In this document: one piece after another, positions 8,513-15,216 of the stretch
Layout: each line of letters starts with the position of its first letter
How positions within the stretch are numbered: the first letter of the stretch is position 1
Assembly (NCBI GenBank): GCA_029937205.1
Contig: JAPYQV010000015.1
Location: forward strand, 1 to 16,033
Source of the DNA: Alphaproteobacteria bacterium
GTDB taxonomy: Bacteria; Pseudomonadota; Alphaproteobacteria; UBA828
Direction: 5' to 3'
DNA length: 16,033 bases
Translations under genes and position numbers: made by a program
The notes under the pieces: generated by a model
The model's input: only the letters and a program-made list of their open reading frames with translations
Database searches by the model: none
Told to the model about the DNA's origin: nothing

Positions 8513-9154
8513 TTATGCAGCGGGCTCATCCCGCGCGTTGATTCCGTCGAATATTATTTGCAGAGTCGCCCGCACCCAGTATTTGCGATATTCGGGGTCG
8601 AGCGTCGATGTGTTGAAGAACATTTCGTGCGCGTGGACGAAGCGCGCCTGATTGAGTAACCGGTCCATGAGAATGCCGGCGACGATGTCGGGATCCACAT
8701 CGGCCCGGACAAAGCCGAGAGCCATGGCTCGCTTGATGAATTCCGAAATCGCAAAGCTGGTGTTGAGCATTTCGCCGACGACGCCATCATCGGCGTAGGG
8801 AAGCAGCTGCTCGAACTCGCGAAACATGATCAGCAACGTCTCACGGTTTTCGAGATAGGCGTCGAGAAGTTGCTCGAAGAACAGCTCCACGCGAATCACA
8901 AACTCCTGCTGCGATTTCGGATCTGCCGACAACACTGTCTTCGCGTGCTCGAGCTGGAAGGACGCAAAGCTGTCGAGAATATCGCGATAGAGCTGCTCTT
9001 TGGATCCGAAGTGGTAGGTGATTGCGTTGGCGCTGGCGCCGGCGCGCGAACAGACCTCGCGCACGGACGCGCCGCGATAGCCATGCTCAGAGAACAACGC
9101 CGTGGCGGCTTCGACGATAGATTGGCGGGTGCTCATGGATCGTATTTGTGACAT
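8513..9154 (-). CDS. TetR family regulator, CerR-like
   Basis: The protein has 213 residues from the ATG at 9154, or 207 from the ATG at 9136. The N-terminal TetR DNA-binding domain spans about residues 10-57, with ALFSEHGYRGASVREVCSRAGASANAITYHFGSKEQLYRDIL containing the recognition helix. The remainder is a helical ligand-binding and dimerisation domain resembling the CerR/YbiH type (DUF1956-like). Neither start has a clear ribosome site. It is transcribed away from the reductase gene at 9323 and heads a same-strand array leading through the SRPBCC protein and the hydrolase towards sox. Such regulators usually repress the divergent gene and themselves; the inducer is unknown, and an imine, amine or N-methyl compound would fit the context. 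Confidence 0.88.
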   Translation of the reverse strand: MSQIRSMSTRQSIVEAATALFSEHGYRGASVREVCSRAGASANAITYHFGSKEQLYRDILDSFASFQLEHAKTVLSADPKSQQEFVIRVELFFEQLLDAYLENRETLLIMFREFEQLLPYADDGVVGEMLNTSFAISEFIKRAMALGFVRADVDPDIVAGILMDRLLNQARFVHAHEMFFNTSTLDPEYRKYWVRATLQIIFDGINARDEPAA

Positions 9155-9160
9155 TCATAA

Positions 9161-9172
9161 TAATATATATTA
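9161..9172. promoter_or_regulatory. Perfect AT palindrome at the TetR start, possible operator or promoter part
   Basis: TAATATATATTA is a perfect 12-base palindrome just upstream of the TetR gene in the divergent region 9155-9322. Its position suits autoregulation or a promoter element. It is pure AT, so chance occurrence is a real possibility. Confidence 0.3.
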
Positions 9173-9261
9173 CGATCATAACATATGTCAATATCAGATC
9201 CGCCGGCAGACTGGCCTCAAAATGAGTTATCGTTTTTGTTGGTCTATTGGACTTCGATTGT

Positions 9262-9271
9262 ATCAATTGAT
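9262..9271. promoter_or_regulatory. Perfect palindrome upstream of the reductase cassette, possible operator
   Basis: ATCAATTGAT is a perfect 10-base palindrome about 50 bases upstream of the cassette start. A TTGGAC hexamer lies just upstream of it (9248-9253). It is a candidate site for the divergent TetR protein, but nothing proves binding. Confidence 0.25.
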
Positions 9272-9322
9272 CTGTCCGGCAAGAGAACCTCGGGCACGAG
9301 GCTGAGTTTGGAGGAGCATGGT

Positions 9323-10240
9323 ATGGACATCTCGGTGATTGGTATCGGTGCGATGGGTGCGGCTGTGGTCGAACGCCTGCTCGCGACCGGCCATCGCGTC
9401 ACGATCTACAACCGCTCAGCTGAGCGCTCTCTGCCGCTCGCCGATAAAGGCGCTCGGGTCGCCGCTTCGGCGCGCGACGCGGTCGAGGCATCGGCGCTCA
9501 CCATCTCCCTTGTTGTGGATGCGCCGGCGATGGAAGCGGCAATCCTTTCGGATGAGATCGTCGCGCTCTTTGCCGGCAAGGCATTCATGAAGATGACGAC
9601 GACGAATGGCCGGGTTGCACGCGAAGTAGCTGGCCGGGTGACGGCGGCCGGCGGGCGTTGCCTGGATATCGCGATCCTGAATTTTCCCGACGATGTGGCG
9701 GCCGGTAAAATGCATGCCCTGGTCGGTGCGAGCCAAGCCGACGTCGACAAATGGGCCGCGATGCTGAGCGATCTGGGGCCGAGGATTGTCAGGGTTGGCG
9801 ATGTTGGCACGGCATCCATTGCAGAGAACGCGCTGCTGCAAATCATGATGTTTCAAGTCGTGACGTTTGCCTATGGTTTGGCGGTATTCGAGCGCGCAAA
9901 ATTGCCCCAGAATGTGCTCATGGAGGCGACAGGTGAAAATCCATTGTTTCAGATCTCGATGGGCGAGTATTTCCGCGATCGAATGACAAATCGCGATTTC
10001 ACACCACCGCTTTATCGCCTGGCAAAGCATACGATGGACATGCAACTCACGCTCGACGATATGGAGGATTTGGGAATCATGACCGATGGCGTCCACGCCC
10101 TGCGCCAGATCTTTGTGAAAGCGACGGCGCAGGGACTGAATGAAAACGACTACAGTGCCATCTATGACATCATCTGCGCGCGCGGCAGCGACAACATGCG
10201 TTCGGCCGTAAGTGGCGCGATCGAACCGCAGGATACCTAA
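9323..10240 (+). CDS. NAD(P)-dependent beta-hydroxyacid dehydrogenase / imine reductase-like protein lacking the family lysines
   Basis: This 305-residue protein starts at the ATG at 9323, chosen because GGAGG lies about eight bases upstream and the Rossmann loop GIGAMG then falls at residues 7-12 as usual. The open frame upstream to 9185 has no family similarity. The fold follows 3-hydroxyisobutyrate/6-phosphogluconate dehydrogenases: an N-terminal nucleotide domain to about residue 160, then an all-helical dimerisation domain. The substrate motif DxPVSGG is replaced by DIAILNFPDD (115-124). The catalytic Lys in GxxxxxKxxNN is replaced by Glu168 (GTASIAENALLQ), and the later KDL lysine position reads TMDM (237-240). 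Loss of the lysine is typical of imine reductase-like members, so reduction of a C=N bond is plausible but unproven. The DAO-type gene follows after 3 bases. Confidence 0.8.
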   Translation: MDISVIGIGAMGAAVVERLLATGHRVTIYNRSAERSLPLADKGARVAASARDAVEASALTISLVVDAPAMEAAILSDEIVALFAGKAFMKMTTTNGRVAREVAGRVTAAGGRCLDIAILNFPDDVAAGKMHALVGASQADVDKWAAMLSDLGPRIVRVGDVGTASIAENALLQIMMFQVVTFAYGLAVFERAKLPQNVLMEATGENPLFQISMGEYFRDRMTNRDFTPPLYRLAKHTMDMQLTLDDMEDLGIMTDGVHALRQIFVKATAQGLNENDYSAIYDIICARGSDNMRSAVSGAIEPQDT

Positions 10241-10243
10241 GCC

Positions 10244-11575
10244 ATGCTTCATCGCCGCATGCGATCGACACCGCTCACAGATTCCCTGTGGTCGCAAAAT
10301 GCGGCGGCACCACCGGAGACGCCGGCGCTGGAAGGATCGGTTCGGGCGGACGTCGCCGTCATCGGCGCGGGGTATACGGGTCTTTCGACCGCCCTTCATC
10401 TCGCCCAACGGGGCATCGATGTCGCGGTGATCGAGGCCGACGAGGTCGGCTATGGCGGCTCGGGCCGTAATCTTGGCCATTGCACGCCGACCTTCCTCTA
10501 CCGCGAGGTCGACGAGGTGCGGCGTATGCTCGGGCCAAAATGGGGCGAACGATTTATCCGCCTGCAAGCAGATGCCGCAAATCTCGTTTTCGAACTTATC
10601 CGGCGCTACGACATCGACTGCGAGGCCAAGCAGAACGGACTCCTCCAGGTTGCTCTCGGGCCAAGCGCGATGCCGCTCTATGAAAAACGTTGCGCCACAT
10701 ACACGGCGCTCGGAAAAGCCTGCCGAATGCTTGACCGCGACGAGGTCGCCAGCTTAACCGGAACAGATCGCTATCACGGCGCCTGGCTCCATCCCGAGGC
10801 CGGGCATCTCAACCCGCTCGGTTATGCGCGCGGATTGGCGCGCGCGGCGCTCGCCGAGGGCGCCTCGGTTTTCACCCAGTCACCGGCGCTGTCGCTCAAC
10901 AAAGAAGGTGGCAAATGGCATGTGCGCACGGCGCGCGGCGAAGTGATCGTGGACAAAATTGTTATCGGGACCGGCGCCTATTCCGATGATCTCTGGCCAG
11001 GGCTCAAACAAATATATTCAATCATTATCGCCTTCGGCCTCGCCAGCGAGCCGCTCAATGAAAATGTCATCAAGACTGTGCTGCCCGGCGACAACCATGT
11101 CGTCGACAGCGCCGGTGACACGCATTTCTACAAACTCTCGGGGCAGCGAATTGTTGCCGGCGGCATGCTTGAAGCGAAGTTCGGGCGAAACCTCGACTTC
11201 ACGCGCCGCGTCATGAGTGAGCGCATGGCGTGGCTCTTTCCTCAAGTCGGCACGCTGGATTGGCCTCATTTCTGGTGCGGCAACATGGATGTGGTGCCGT
11301 CAACGCTGCCGAGCTTTTACGAATTGGCGCCCGGCGTAACGACGGTGATCGGCTATTCGGGGCGCGGCATCCCGACCGCAACCGCCATGGGAACCCAACT
11401 CGCCGCTTACGCGGCAGGAACGCCCGCAGAAGACCTCAGCGTTGAAATCAAGACGCCAAAAGCGCTTCGCTGGCGAGGATTGATAAGCAATGCCTATGTT
11501 CTCTTAGGACCGCTCTACCGCCTCAAAGACCGCCGCACAGCACGGCGCGACGGGGTAGAGAAAATACCTTTTTAA
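10244..11575 (+). CDS. FAD-dependent amine/amino acid oxidase (DAO family, PuuB-like)
   Basis: This 443-residue flavoprotein belongs to the D-amino acid/glycine oxidase superfamily. It begins with the WSQNAAAPPETPALEG-type leader common in gamma-glutamylputrescine oxidase-like members, then the FAD loop GAGYTG (41-46), the EADEVGYGGSGRNLGH segment (64-79) and the C-terminal FAD contact GYSGRGIPTATAMG. These enzymes oxidise amines or secondary amino acids to imines. The gene starts 3 bases after the reductase stop; an AGGA lies 10 bases before the ATG, and a second in-frame ATG is at 10259. The pairing with an imine reductase-like gene and a carrier suggests catabolism of an imported amine or N-methyl amino acid. 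The exact substrate cannot be read from sequence. Confidence 0.85.
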   Translation: MLHRRMRSTPLTDSLWSQNAAAPPETPALEGSVRADVAVIGAGYTGLSTALHLAQRGIDVAVIEADEVGYGGSGRNLGHCTPTFLYREVDEVRRMLGPKWGERFIRLQADAANLVFELIRRYDIDCEAKQNGLLQVALGPSAMPLYEKRCATYTALGKACRMLDRDEVASLTGTDRYHGAWLHPEAGHLNPLGYARGLARAALAEGASVFTQSPALSLNKEGGKWHVRTARGEVIVDKIVIGTGAYSDDLWPGLKQIYSIIIAFGLASEPLNENVIKTVLPGDNHVVDSAGDTHFYKLSGQRIVAGGMLEAKFGRNLDFTRRVMSERMAWLFPQVGTLDWPHFWCGNMDVVPSTLPSFYELAPGVTTVIGYSGRGIPTATAMGTQLAAYAAGTPAEDLSVEIKTPKALRWRGLISNAYVLLGPLYRLKDRRTARRDGVEKIPF

Positions 11576-11589
11576 GGATTGGTGGCACG

Positions 11590-12834
11590 ATGAACTCAAT
11601 TCGTGAGACTGCGCCGGAGCCTGTTTATCGTTGGGTGATTGTTAGCGCATCGGCGCTTATGCTCGCACTTAGCATGGGCATGATGGTCAATGGGACCTCT
11701 GTCTTATTCATACCGCTTTTTGAAGAGTTCGGTTGGCAGCGTGGTGCCGTCTCGCTGATAAATACCTCAGGCATGGTCGGTCTGGCTATTGGCGGCATTT
11801 TTATGGGCCGGATTGCGGACAAAACGCCAATCCGCCGGGTCGTACTGGTTGGCGCGGTAGTTATTGGGCTCTGCATGTTAGGCGCTTCACAGGCAAACGC
11901 CTTGTGGCAGTTTTACGTGCTATTTTTTATCGCTGGATTTCTGGGAGTTGGAGCCCTTTTCGCGCCCTTGATCGCCAATGTGGGAAATTGGTTTAAAACG
12001 GGTGCTGGATTGGCGCTGGGCATTGCCGCAGCGGGTCAGGCTTTGGGCCAGGGTGGGATGCCTTATGTGCTGGCGCTATTGATCGGTGCTTTGGGCTGGC
12101 GCGATGCATTAATGAGTGTTGGTTTGACCATGCTTGTGTTGCTGATATCGCTGGCCATGTTGATCAAACAACCGCCTAAAAACACAACATCTTCAGACAC
12201 CGGCGCAGCGGACGATCCGTTGGCCGACGTCGGGGACACTGTTTTGATTGCTCCCAATACCATTGCGCTGTGGCTAGGTGCGGCGGCAATTTTGTGTTGC
12301 ACCTGCATGGCGGTTCCTTTGATGCATCTGGTGCCTTTAATGCAGGACCGGGGCATTCCACTGGAAGATGCGGGCAGTGTGCTTTTTGTTATGTTGGTTG
12401 CCGCGATTGCGGGCCGCATTGCCTTTGGCAAACTGGCCGACATGATCGGCGCGATCCGGAGTTATTGGATTGCTTCGTGCTTTCAGACGGTGCTGGTCTT
12501 TTTCTTCCTACAGATCGACACACTCCAGGGGTACTATATTTTCGCGGTCATTTACGGCTTTGGTTACGCCGGTGTCATGACGGGCATTCTGGTTTGTGCG
12601 CGGGCCTTAACACCGGTATCAAAGCGGGCTTCCGTGCTTGGTATTGTCTTATTTTTTGCGTTTATGGGCCACGGCATCGGCGGGTATCAGGGCGGGTTCT
12701 TTTTTGATTTGACCGGAAATTATACTCTGACTTATGCCAATGCTGCCATTGCAGGAATCGTAAATCTGATTTTAGTTGGCGCGTTATACATCACGACAAA
12801 CCGCCGCCGCACCGCCCTGGCGTTTGCGACGTGA
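11590..12834 (+). CDS. MFS transporter, oxalate/formate antiporter-like (monocarboxylate type)
   Basis: This 414-residue membrane protein has about 12 hydrophobic segments in two halves, with a polar central loop near residues 195-220. The loop between helices 2 and 3 reads MGRIADKTPIRRV, and its counterpart in the second half is FGKLADMIGAIRS; both are the MFS signature pattern. The opening FIPLFEEFGWQRGAVSL is typical of the oxalate/formate and monocarboxylate-like MFS group. It starts 14 bases after the flavoprotein stop, with GGTGG just before the ATG, so it is probably the last gene of the cassette and the importer of its substrate. Base composition and codon use are clearly more AT-rich than in the flavoprotein gene before it, suggesting a separate origin. 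The substrate is unknown. Confidence 0.85.
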   Translation: MNSIRETAPEPVYRWVIVSASALMLALSMGMMVNGTSVLFIPLFEEFGWQRGAVSLINTSGMVGLAIGGIFMGRIADKTPIRRVVLVGAVVIGLCMLGASQANALWQFYVLFFIAGFLGVGALFAPLIANVGNWFKTGAGLALGIAAAGQALGQGGMPYVLALLIGALGWRDALMSVGLTMLVLLISLAMLIKQPPKNTTSSDTGAADDPLADVGDTVLIAPNTIALWLGAAAILCCTCMAVPLMHLVPLMQDRGIPLEDAGSVLFVMLVAAIAGRIAFGKLADMIGAIRSYWIASCFQTVLVFFFLQIDTLQGYYIFAVIYGFGYAGVMTGILVCARALTPVSKRASVLGIVLFFAFMGHGIGGYQGGFFFDLTGNYTLTYANAAIAGIVNLILVGALYITTNRRRTALAFAT

Positions 12835-12880
12835 AGGCGACATACCACAAACCGTTCGGGCAACCGGGGGAGTGTTGATC

Positions 12881-12903
12881 ATCACAGTCTGCTGAATTGT
12901 GAT
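12881..12903. repeat. Inverted repeat between converging genes
   Basis: Arms ATCACA and TGTGAT flank an 11-base centre in the 73-base gap between the MFS gene and the HxlR gene, which converge here. No T run follows on either strand, so it is a poor intrinsic terminator. It might be a weak transcription block or chance. Confidence 0.2.
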
Positions 12904-12907
12904 CGCT

Positions 12908-13576
12908 TCAGTCTCCGTGTGCAAAAATGGTCATTGCCGCACCCATCAGCGTCATAAACTCCCTATCCTTGTTCGTCGTGTGACAGACCATTTCGACGTG
13001 GTTGCGCAAAAATTGATCCATCGGTATTTCACCCTCCGCTGCCGCCATCATGGGCTCGTAGGATGACGTCATGACGATGTCGGGTGATTTGGCGGGCGCA
13101 TAGCGCATGTCGACCGACCCCTCGCCGACTTCGAGCGTAAAGTGCTCACCGTCGACAATAATCTCGGCCACAAAGCGCGCGTCCGGCGTCACCACGCGGC
13201 GCATTGCGGTGCGCATGGAGAGCACAATCGTTCGCAGGTTTCCAGGCTTGCGCGGCTCTTCGTCGGGTTTAAATCGACCGCCAAACATGGCCAGTTCAAA
13301 CAGCAGCTCATCTGTAGAAGCGCCAAGTTCGGTGAGCTCGTAAAGGGTGATGCCATGTTCGCCGCTGCGCTTCACCACCAGCCCGTCGGCCATCAATTGC
13401 TGCAGACGATCGGTCAAAAGATTGGTCGCGATGCCGGCCAAACCGCTCTCAAGTACTGAAAACCGGGCCGGGCCGGCGTGCAGGTCGCGCAATATCAACA
13501 AGGTCCAACGATCGCCGATGCGGTCTAACGCGCGCGCGATTGAACACAGCAGTCTGTAGCGACGGGATCGGGCCAT
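12908..13576 (-). CDS. HxlR family winged-helix regulator with SCP2-like C-terminal domain
   Basis: This 222-residue protein starts at the ATG at 13576, preceded by AAGGAG eight bases upstream; the GTG at 13585 would sit on that site. Residues about 8-100 form an HxlR winged helix (SIARALDRIGDRWTLLILRDL, then RFSVLESGLAGIATNLLTDRLQQL and GHGITLYELTELG-like wing text). Residues about 115-220 resemble the sterol carrier protein 2-like domain found fused to some HxlR regulators (LEVGEGSVDMRYAPAKSPDIVMTSS). That domain may bind a lipophilic ligand; this is inference. It diverges from the DUF1330 gene across an AT-rich region with an inverted repeat, so it probably controls that gene and itself. 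Confidence 0.85.
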   Translation of the reverse strand: MARSRRYRLLCSIARALDRIGDRWTLLILRDLHAGPARFSVLESGLAGIATNLLTDRLQQLMADGLVVKRSGEHGITLYELTELGASTDELLFELAMFGGRFKPDEEPRKPGNLRTIVLSMRTAMRRVVTPDARFVAEIIVDGEHFTLEVGEGSVDMRYAPAKSPDIVMTSSYEPMMAAAEGEIPMDQFLRNHVEMVCHTTNKDREFMTLMGAAMTIFAHGD

Positions 13577-13602
13577 GAGCGCCACTCCTTCACGAGAAGA
13601 TG

Positions 13603-13640
13603 ACTTTATTTTATAAATTTATCACTTGATTTAATAAAGT
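13603..13640. promoter_or_regulatory. Inverted repeat in the HxlR/DUF1330 divergent promoter, likely operator
   Basis: Perfect 8-base arms ACTTTATT (13603-13610) and AATAAAGT (13633-13640) have centres 30 bases apart, about three helical turns, so two subunits could bind the same face. A perfect inner palindrome ATAAATTTAT lies at 13613-13622. The right arm overlaps the spacer of the proposed DUF1330 promoter, which suits repression. Confidence 0.5.
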
Positions 13641-13656
13641 ATATACATCATATAAT
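13626..13656 (+). promoter_or_regulatory. Candidate sigma70-type promoter for the DUF1330 gene
   Basis: A perfect TATAAT lies at 13651-13656, with TTGATT at 13626-13631 and a rather long 19-base spacer. Transcription from here would give a leader of roughly 105 bases before the ATG at 13770. Confidence 0.4.
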
Positions 13657-13769
13657 CCACTATCGGCTCTGGCAGATGATTGAACACAAAATATCAACCC
13701 GATCAAGGATCACAGAAACCAGTTTCTGGCCACATACGGCCGTCACGCACGTTTGAAAGGAATAAAAAG

Positions 13770-14063
13770 ATGAGCGCACTCATGATCGCCAATGTTACCG
13801 TCAAAGATCCCGCGAAATTCCAGGAATACATCGCCAAGACGACGCAGGTCGCTGGAACCTTCGGCGCCGAGTTGCTGGTTCGTGGCAAGGCAGACAGGGT
13901 GTTGAGCGGCGAGAGCAAGGATCACGACCTCACCATCATCGTCAAATTTCCCAGTCTCGAAAAAATCAATGAATGGTACGGATCGGATTCCTATAAACCG
14001 CTCAAGACGTTGCGCGAAGAAGCAGCGGACATGCAGATGACGAGCTACGAAGTGATGGGGTAG
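13770..14063 (+). CDS. DUF1330 family protein
   Basis: This 97-residue protein is a small ferredoxin-like alpha/beta barrel protein of the DUF1330 family. Typical features are the opening MIANVTVKDPAKFQEYI, the segment GAELLVRGKADRVLSGE and FPSLEKINEWYGSDSYKPLKTLR. The ATG at 13770 has AAGGA eight bases upstream; the in-frame extension to 13680 lacks both a ribosome site and family similarity. The family has no settled biochemical role. It stands alone, divergent from the HxlR gene and followed by a strong hairpin, so it is probably a single-gene unit controlled by that regulator. Confidence 0.85.
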   Translation: MSALMIANVTVKDPAKFQEYIAKTTQVAGTFGAELLVRGKADRVLSGESKDHDLTIIVKFPSLEKINEWYGSDSYKPLKTLREEAADMQMTSYEVMG

Positions 14064-14074
14064 CCGGCTTTTTC

Positions 14075-14100
14075 GCCCGATGAGACCGATCTCATCGGGC
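14075..14100. terminator. Strong hairpin between converging genes, probable terminator
   Basis: Arms 14075-14085 and 14090-14100 form an 11-bp perfect stem with the 4-base loop ccga, 11 bases after the DUF1330 stop and 8 bases before the crotonase stop. The trailing T run on the plus strand is weak (gcttta), so it may act as a bidirectional or factor-assisted terminator. Confidence 0.6.
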
Positions 14101-14108
14101 GCTTTACC

Positions 14109-14921
14109 TTAGTCCTCGAATTGGCTCTCGCGCCAGCGAACCGCAGCTTTGAGCCCGTCCTTCTGGGCAATTTCCAGGAATTTGGTGTGCGCCTCGGTGG
14201 GCGTCGCATCGAGAATCGCGCCGGTCTCGACGCCATAGTCGACCGCGGCGCGGAAGCCGGCGATTTCGGCCCCCCTGTTGATCGACGCCTTGGTCGTCTG
14301 AAGACCGACGAGCGAGATTTGTGCGGCGCGCCGCGCATATTTCAGGGTCGCCGCCTCGAGTTCACCGTCCGCCACGACATGGTTGACCATGCCGAGGCGA
14401 TGCGCCTCCGGGGCGTCGATCAACTCGCCGGTATAGAGCAGCTCGCGCGCCTTCTTCAGCCCGATCAGCCACGGCATGACGACCACCGGCGGCGAAGTGG
14501 AATGGCGGATCTCGGGCTCGCCGAACATGGCGGTTTCGGAGGCGAAGGTGACGCAGCACATCATGGCGAGCTCGCAGCTTCCGGCCAGGCAGTAGCCGCG
14601 CACCATGGCAATGACGGGCTTGGAGCAATCCCACGGCCCAAACTCAAATTCGAGGCAGGCGCGCAGCATGGTGCGCGCACCGATTGCGGTATCGAGATCA
14701 AAACGCCCGGCCCAGTCATCCTTGAGATCGTAGCCGGCGCCGAAATGCGCGCCGTTATGGCCGAGAACGACGACACGGATGGCGTCGTCGGCATCGGCCT
14801 CGCGCAGTGCCGCGGAGAGTTCGTCCATCAGTTCGAAGGACAGGGAATTCATCTGCTTCACCCGGTTGAGGCGGATATGGCAGATGCGGTTTTTGTTTTC
14901 GATTTCGATCGTGGTGGGCAT
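14109..14921 (-). CDS. Enoyl-CoA hydratase/isomerase family protein (crotonase)
   Basis: This 270-residue protein has the crotonase fold. The oxyanion-hole segment is FGAGYDLKD (60-68) and the second is RGYCLAGSCELAM (108-120). Both acids used by enoyl-CoA hydratases are present, Glu117 in SCELA and Glu137 in FGEPEI. The usual glycine-rich GAGGTQRL after that is replaced by STSPPVVVMPWLIG, so the substrate or reaction may differ from classic hydration. I chose the ATG at 14921 because AGGGAG lies seven bases upstream; the frame stays open to 14993 without support. It stands alone between a hairpin and a 99-base gap. The acyl-CoA substrate is unknown. Confidence 0.87.
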   Translation of the reverse strand: MPTTIEIENKNRICHIRLNRVKQMNSLSFELMDELSAALREADADDAIRVVVLGHNGAHFGAGYDLKDDWAGRFDLDTAIGARTMLRACLEFEFGPWDCSKPVIAMVRGYCLAGSCELAMMCCVTFASETAMFGEPEIRHSTSPPVVVMPWLIGLKKARELLYTGELIDAPEAHRLGMVNHVVADGELEAATLKYARRAAQISLVGLQTTKASINRGAEIAGFRAAVDYGVETGAILDATPTEAHTKFLEIAQKDGLKAAVRWRESQFED

Positions 14922-14972
14922 GGTCTCGCTCCCTGGTGCGGCGATTATTTTAGAGAGCGCGAGGATAGCACC

Positions 14973-15020
14973 GCGCGGCCGCTTGAGCATCATGGCGTAC
15001 GCTGAAGCAGCGCGGCCGCT
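14973..15020. repeat. Pair of 11-base GC repeats, self-complementary core
   Basis: GCGCGGCCGCT occurs at 14973-14983 and 15010-15020 in the gap between the crotonase gene and the small membrane protein gene. The core GCGGCCGC is a palindrome, so the copies could also pair as an 8-bp stem across 29 bases. No T run follows. Confidence 0.35.
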
Positions 15021-15206
15021 CTAATTCTCAGGCGGGCGCGCCTCTTTCTTCGGCTCCGGGAATATCCACAGCGAACCGGCCATGAACAGGCCGAGGCCGA
15101 TGATGAACCATTTGATGCTGCCGGCGGCCTGATGCTCGAAATAGGCTGCCACCAGGGCGGCCAGGACGATCAGAGCGGAGACGATGATCTTAATGTTGGT
15201 CGGCAT
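15021..15206 (-). CDS. Small two-helix membrane protein
   Basis: This 61-residue protein has two hydrophobic segments, about residues 5-22 (IKIIVSALIVLAALVAAYF) and 31-48 (IKWFIIGLGLFMAGSLWIF), and a charged proline-rich tail (PEPKKEARPPEN). It follows the fatty acid hydroxylase-like gene by 10 bases on the same strand, so the two are probably co-transcribed and both sit in the membrane. The ribosome site is weak (GGCGAGAAA). I recognise no family. The hydrophobic pattern and close spacing support it as a real gene; it could be a partner or simply a hypothetical. Confidence 0.65.
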   Translation of the reverse strand: MPTNIKIIVSALIVLAALVAAYFEHQAAGSIKWFIIGLGLFMAGSLWIFPEPKKEARPPEN

Positions 15207-15216
15207 GATTTCTCGC

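Noticed and set aside
9416..10567. 383-codon open frame on the minus strand opposite the reductase and oxidase
   Set aside because: It is antisense to two well-supported genes and its protein has the low-complexity Arg/His-rich look of a shadow frame in GC-rich DNA.
14121..15005. 294-codon plus-strand frame opposite the crotonase
   Set aside because: The crotonase motifs are clear on the minus strand; the mirror frame has no motifs and crosses the intergenic gap.
14975..15019. Cloning-vector junction suggested by two NotI-type GCGGCCGC sites
   Set aside because: The flanking sequence is continuous native-looking coding and intergenic DNA with no vector sequence; GC-rich palindromes occur naturally.
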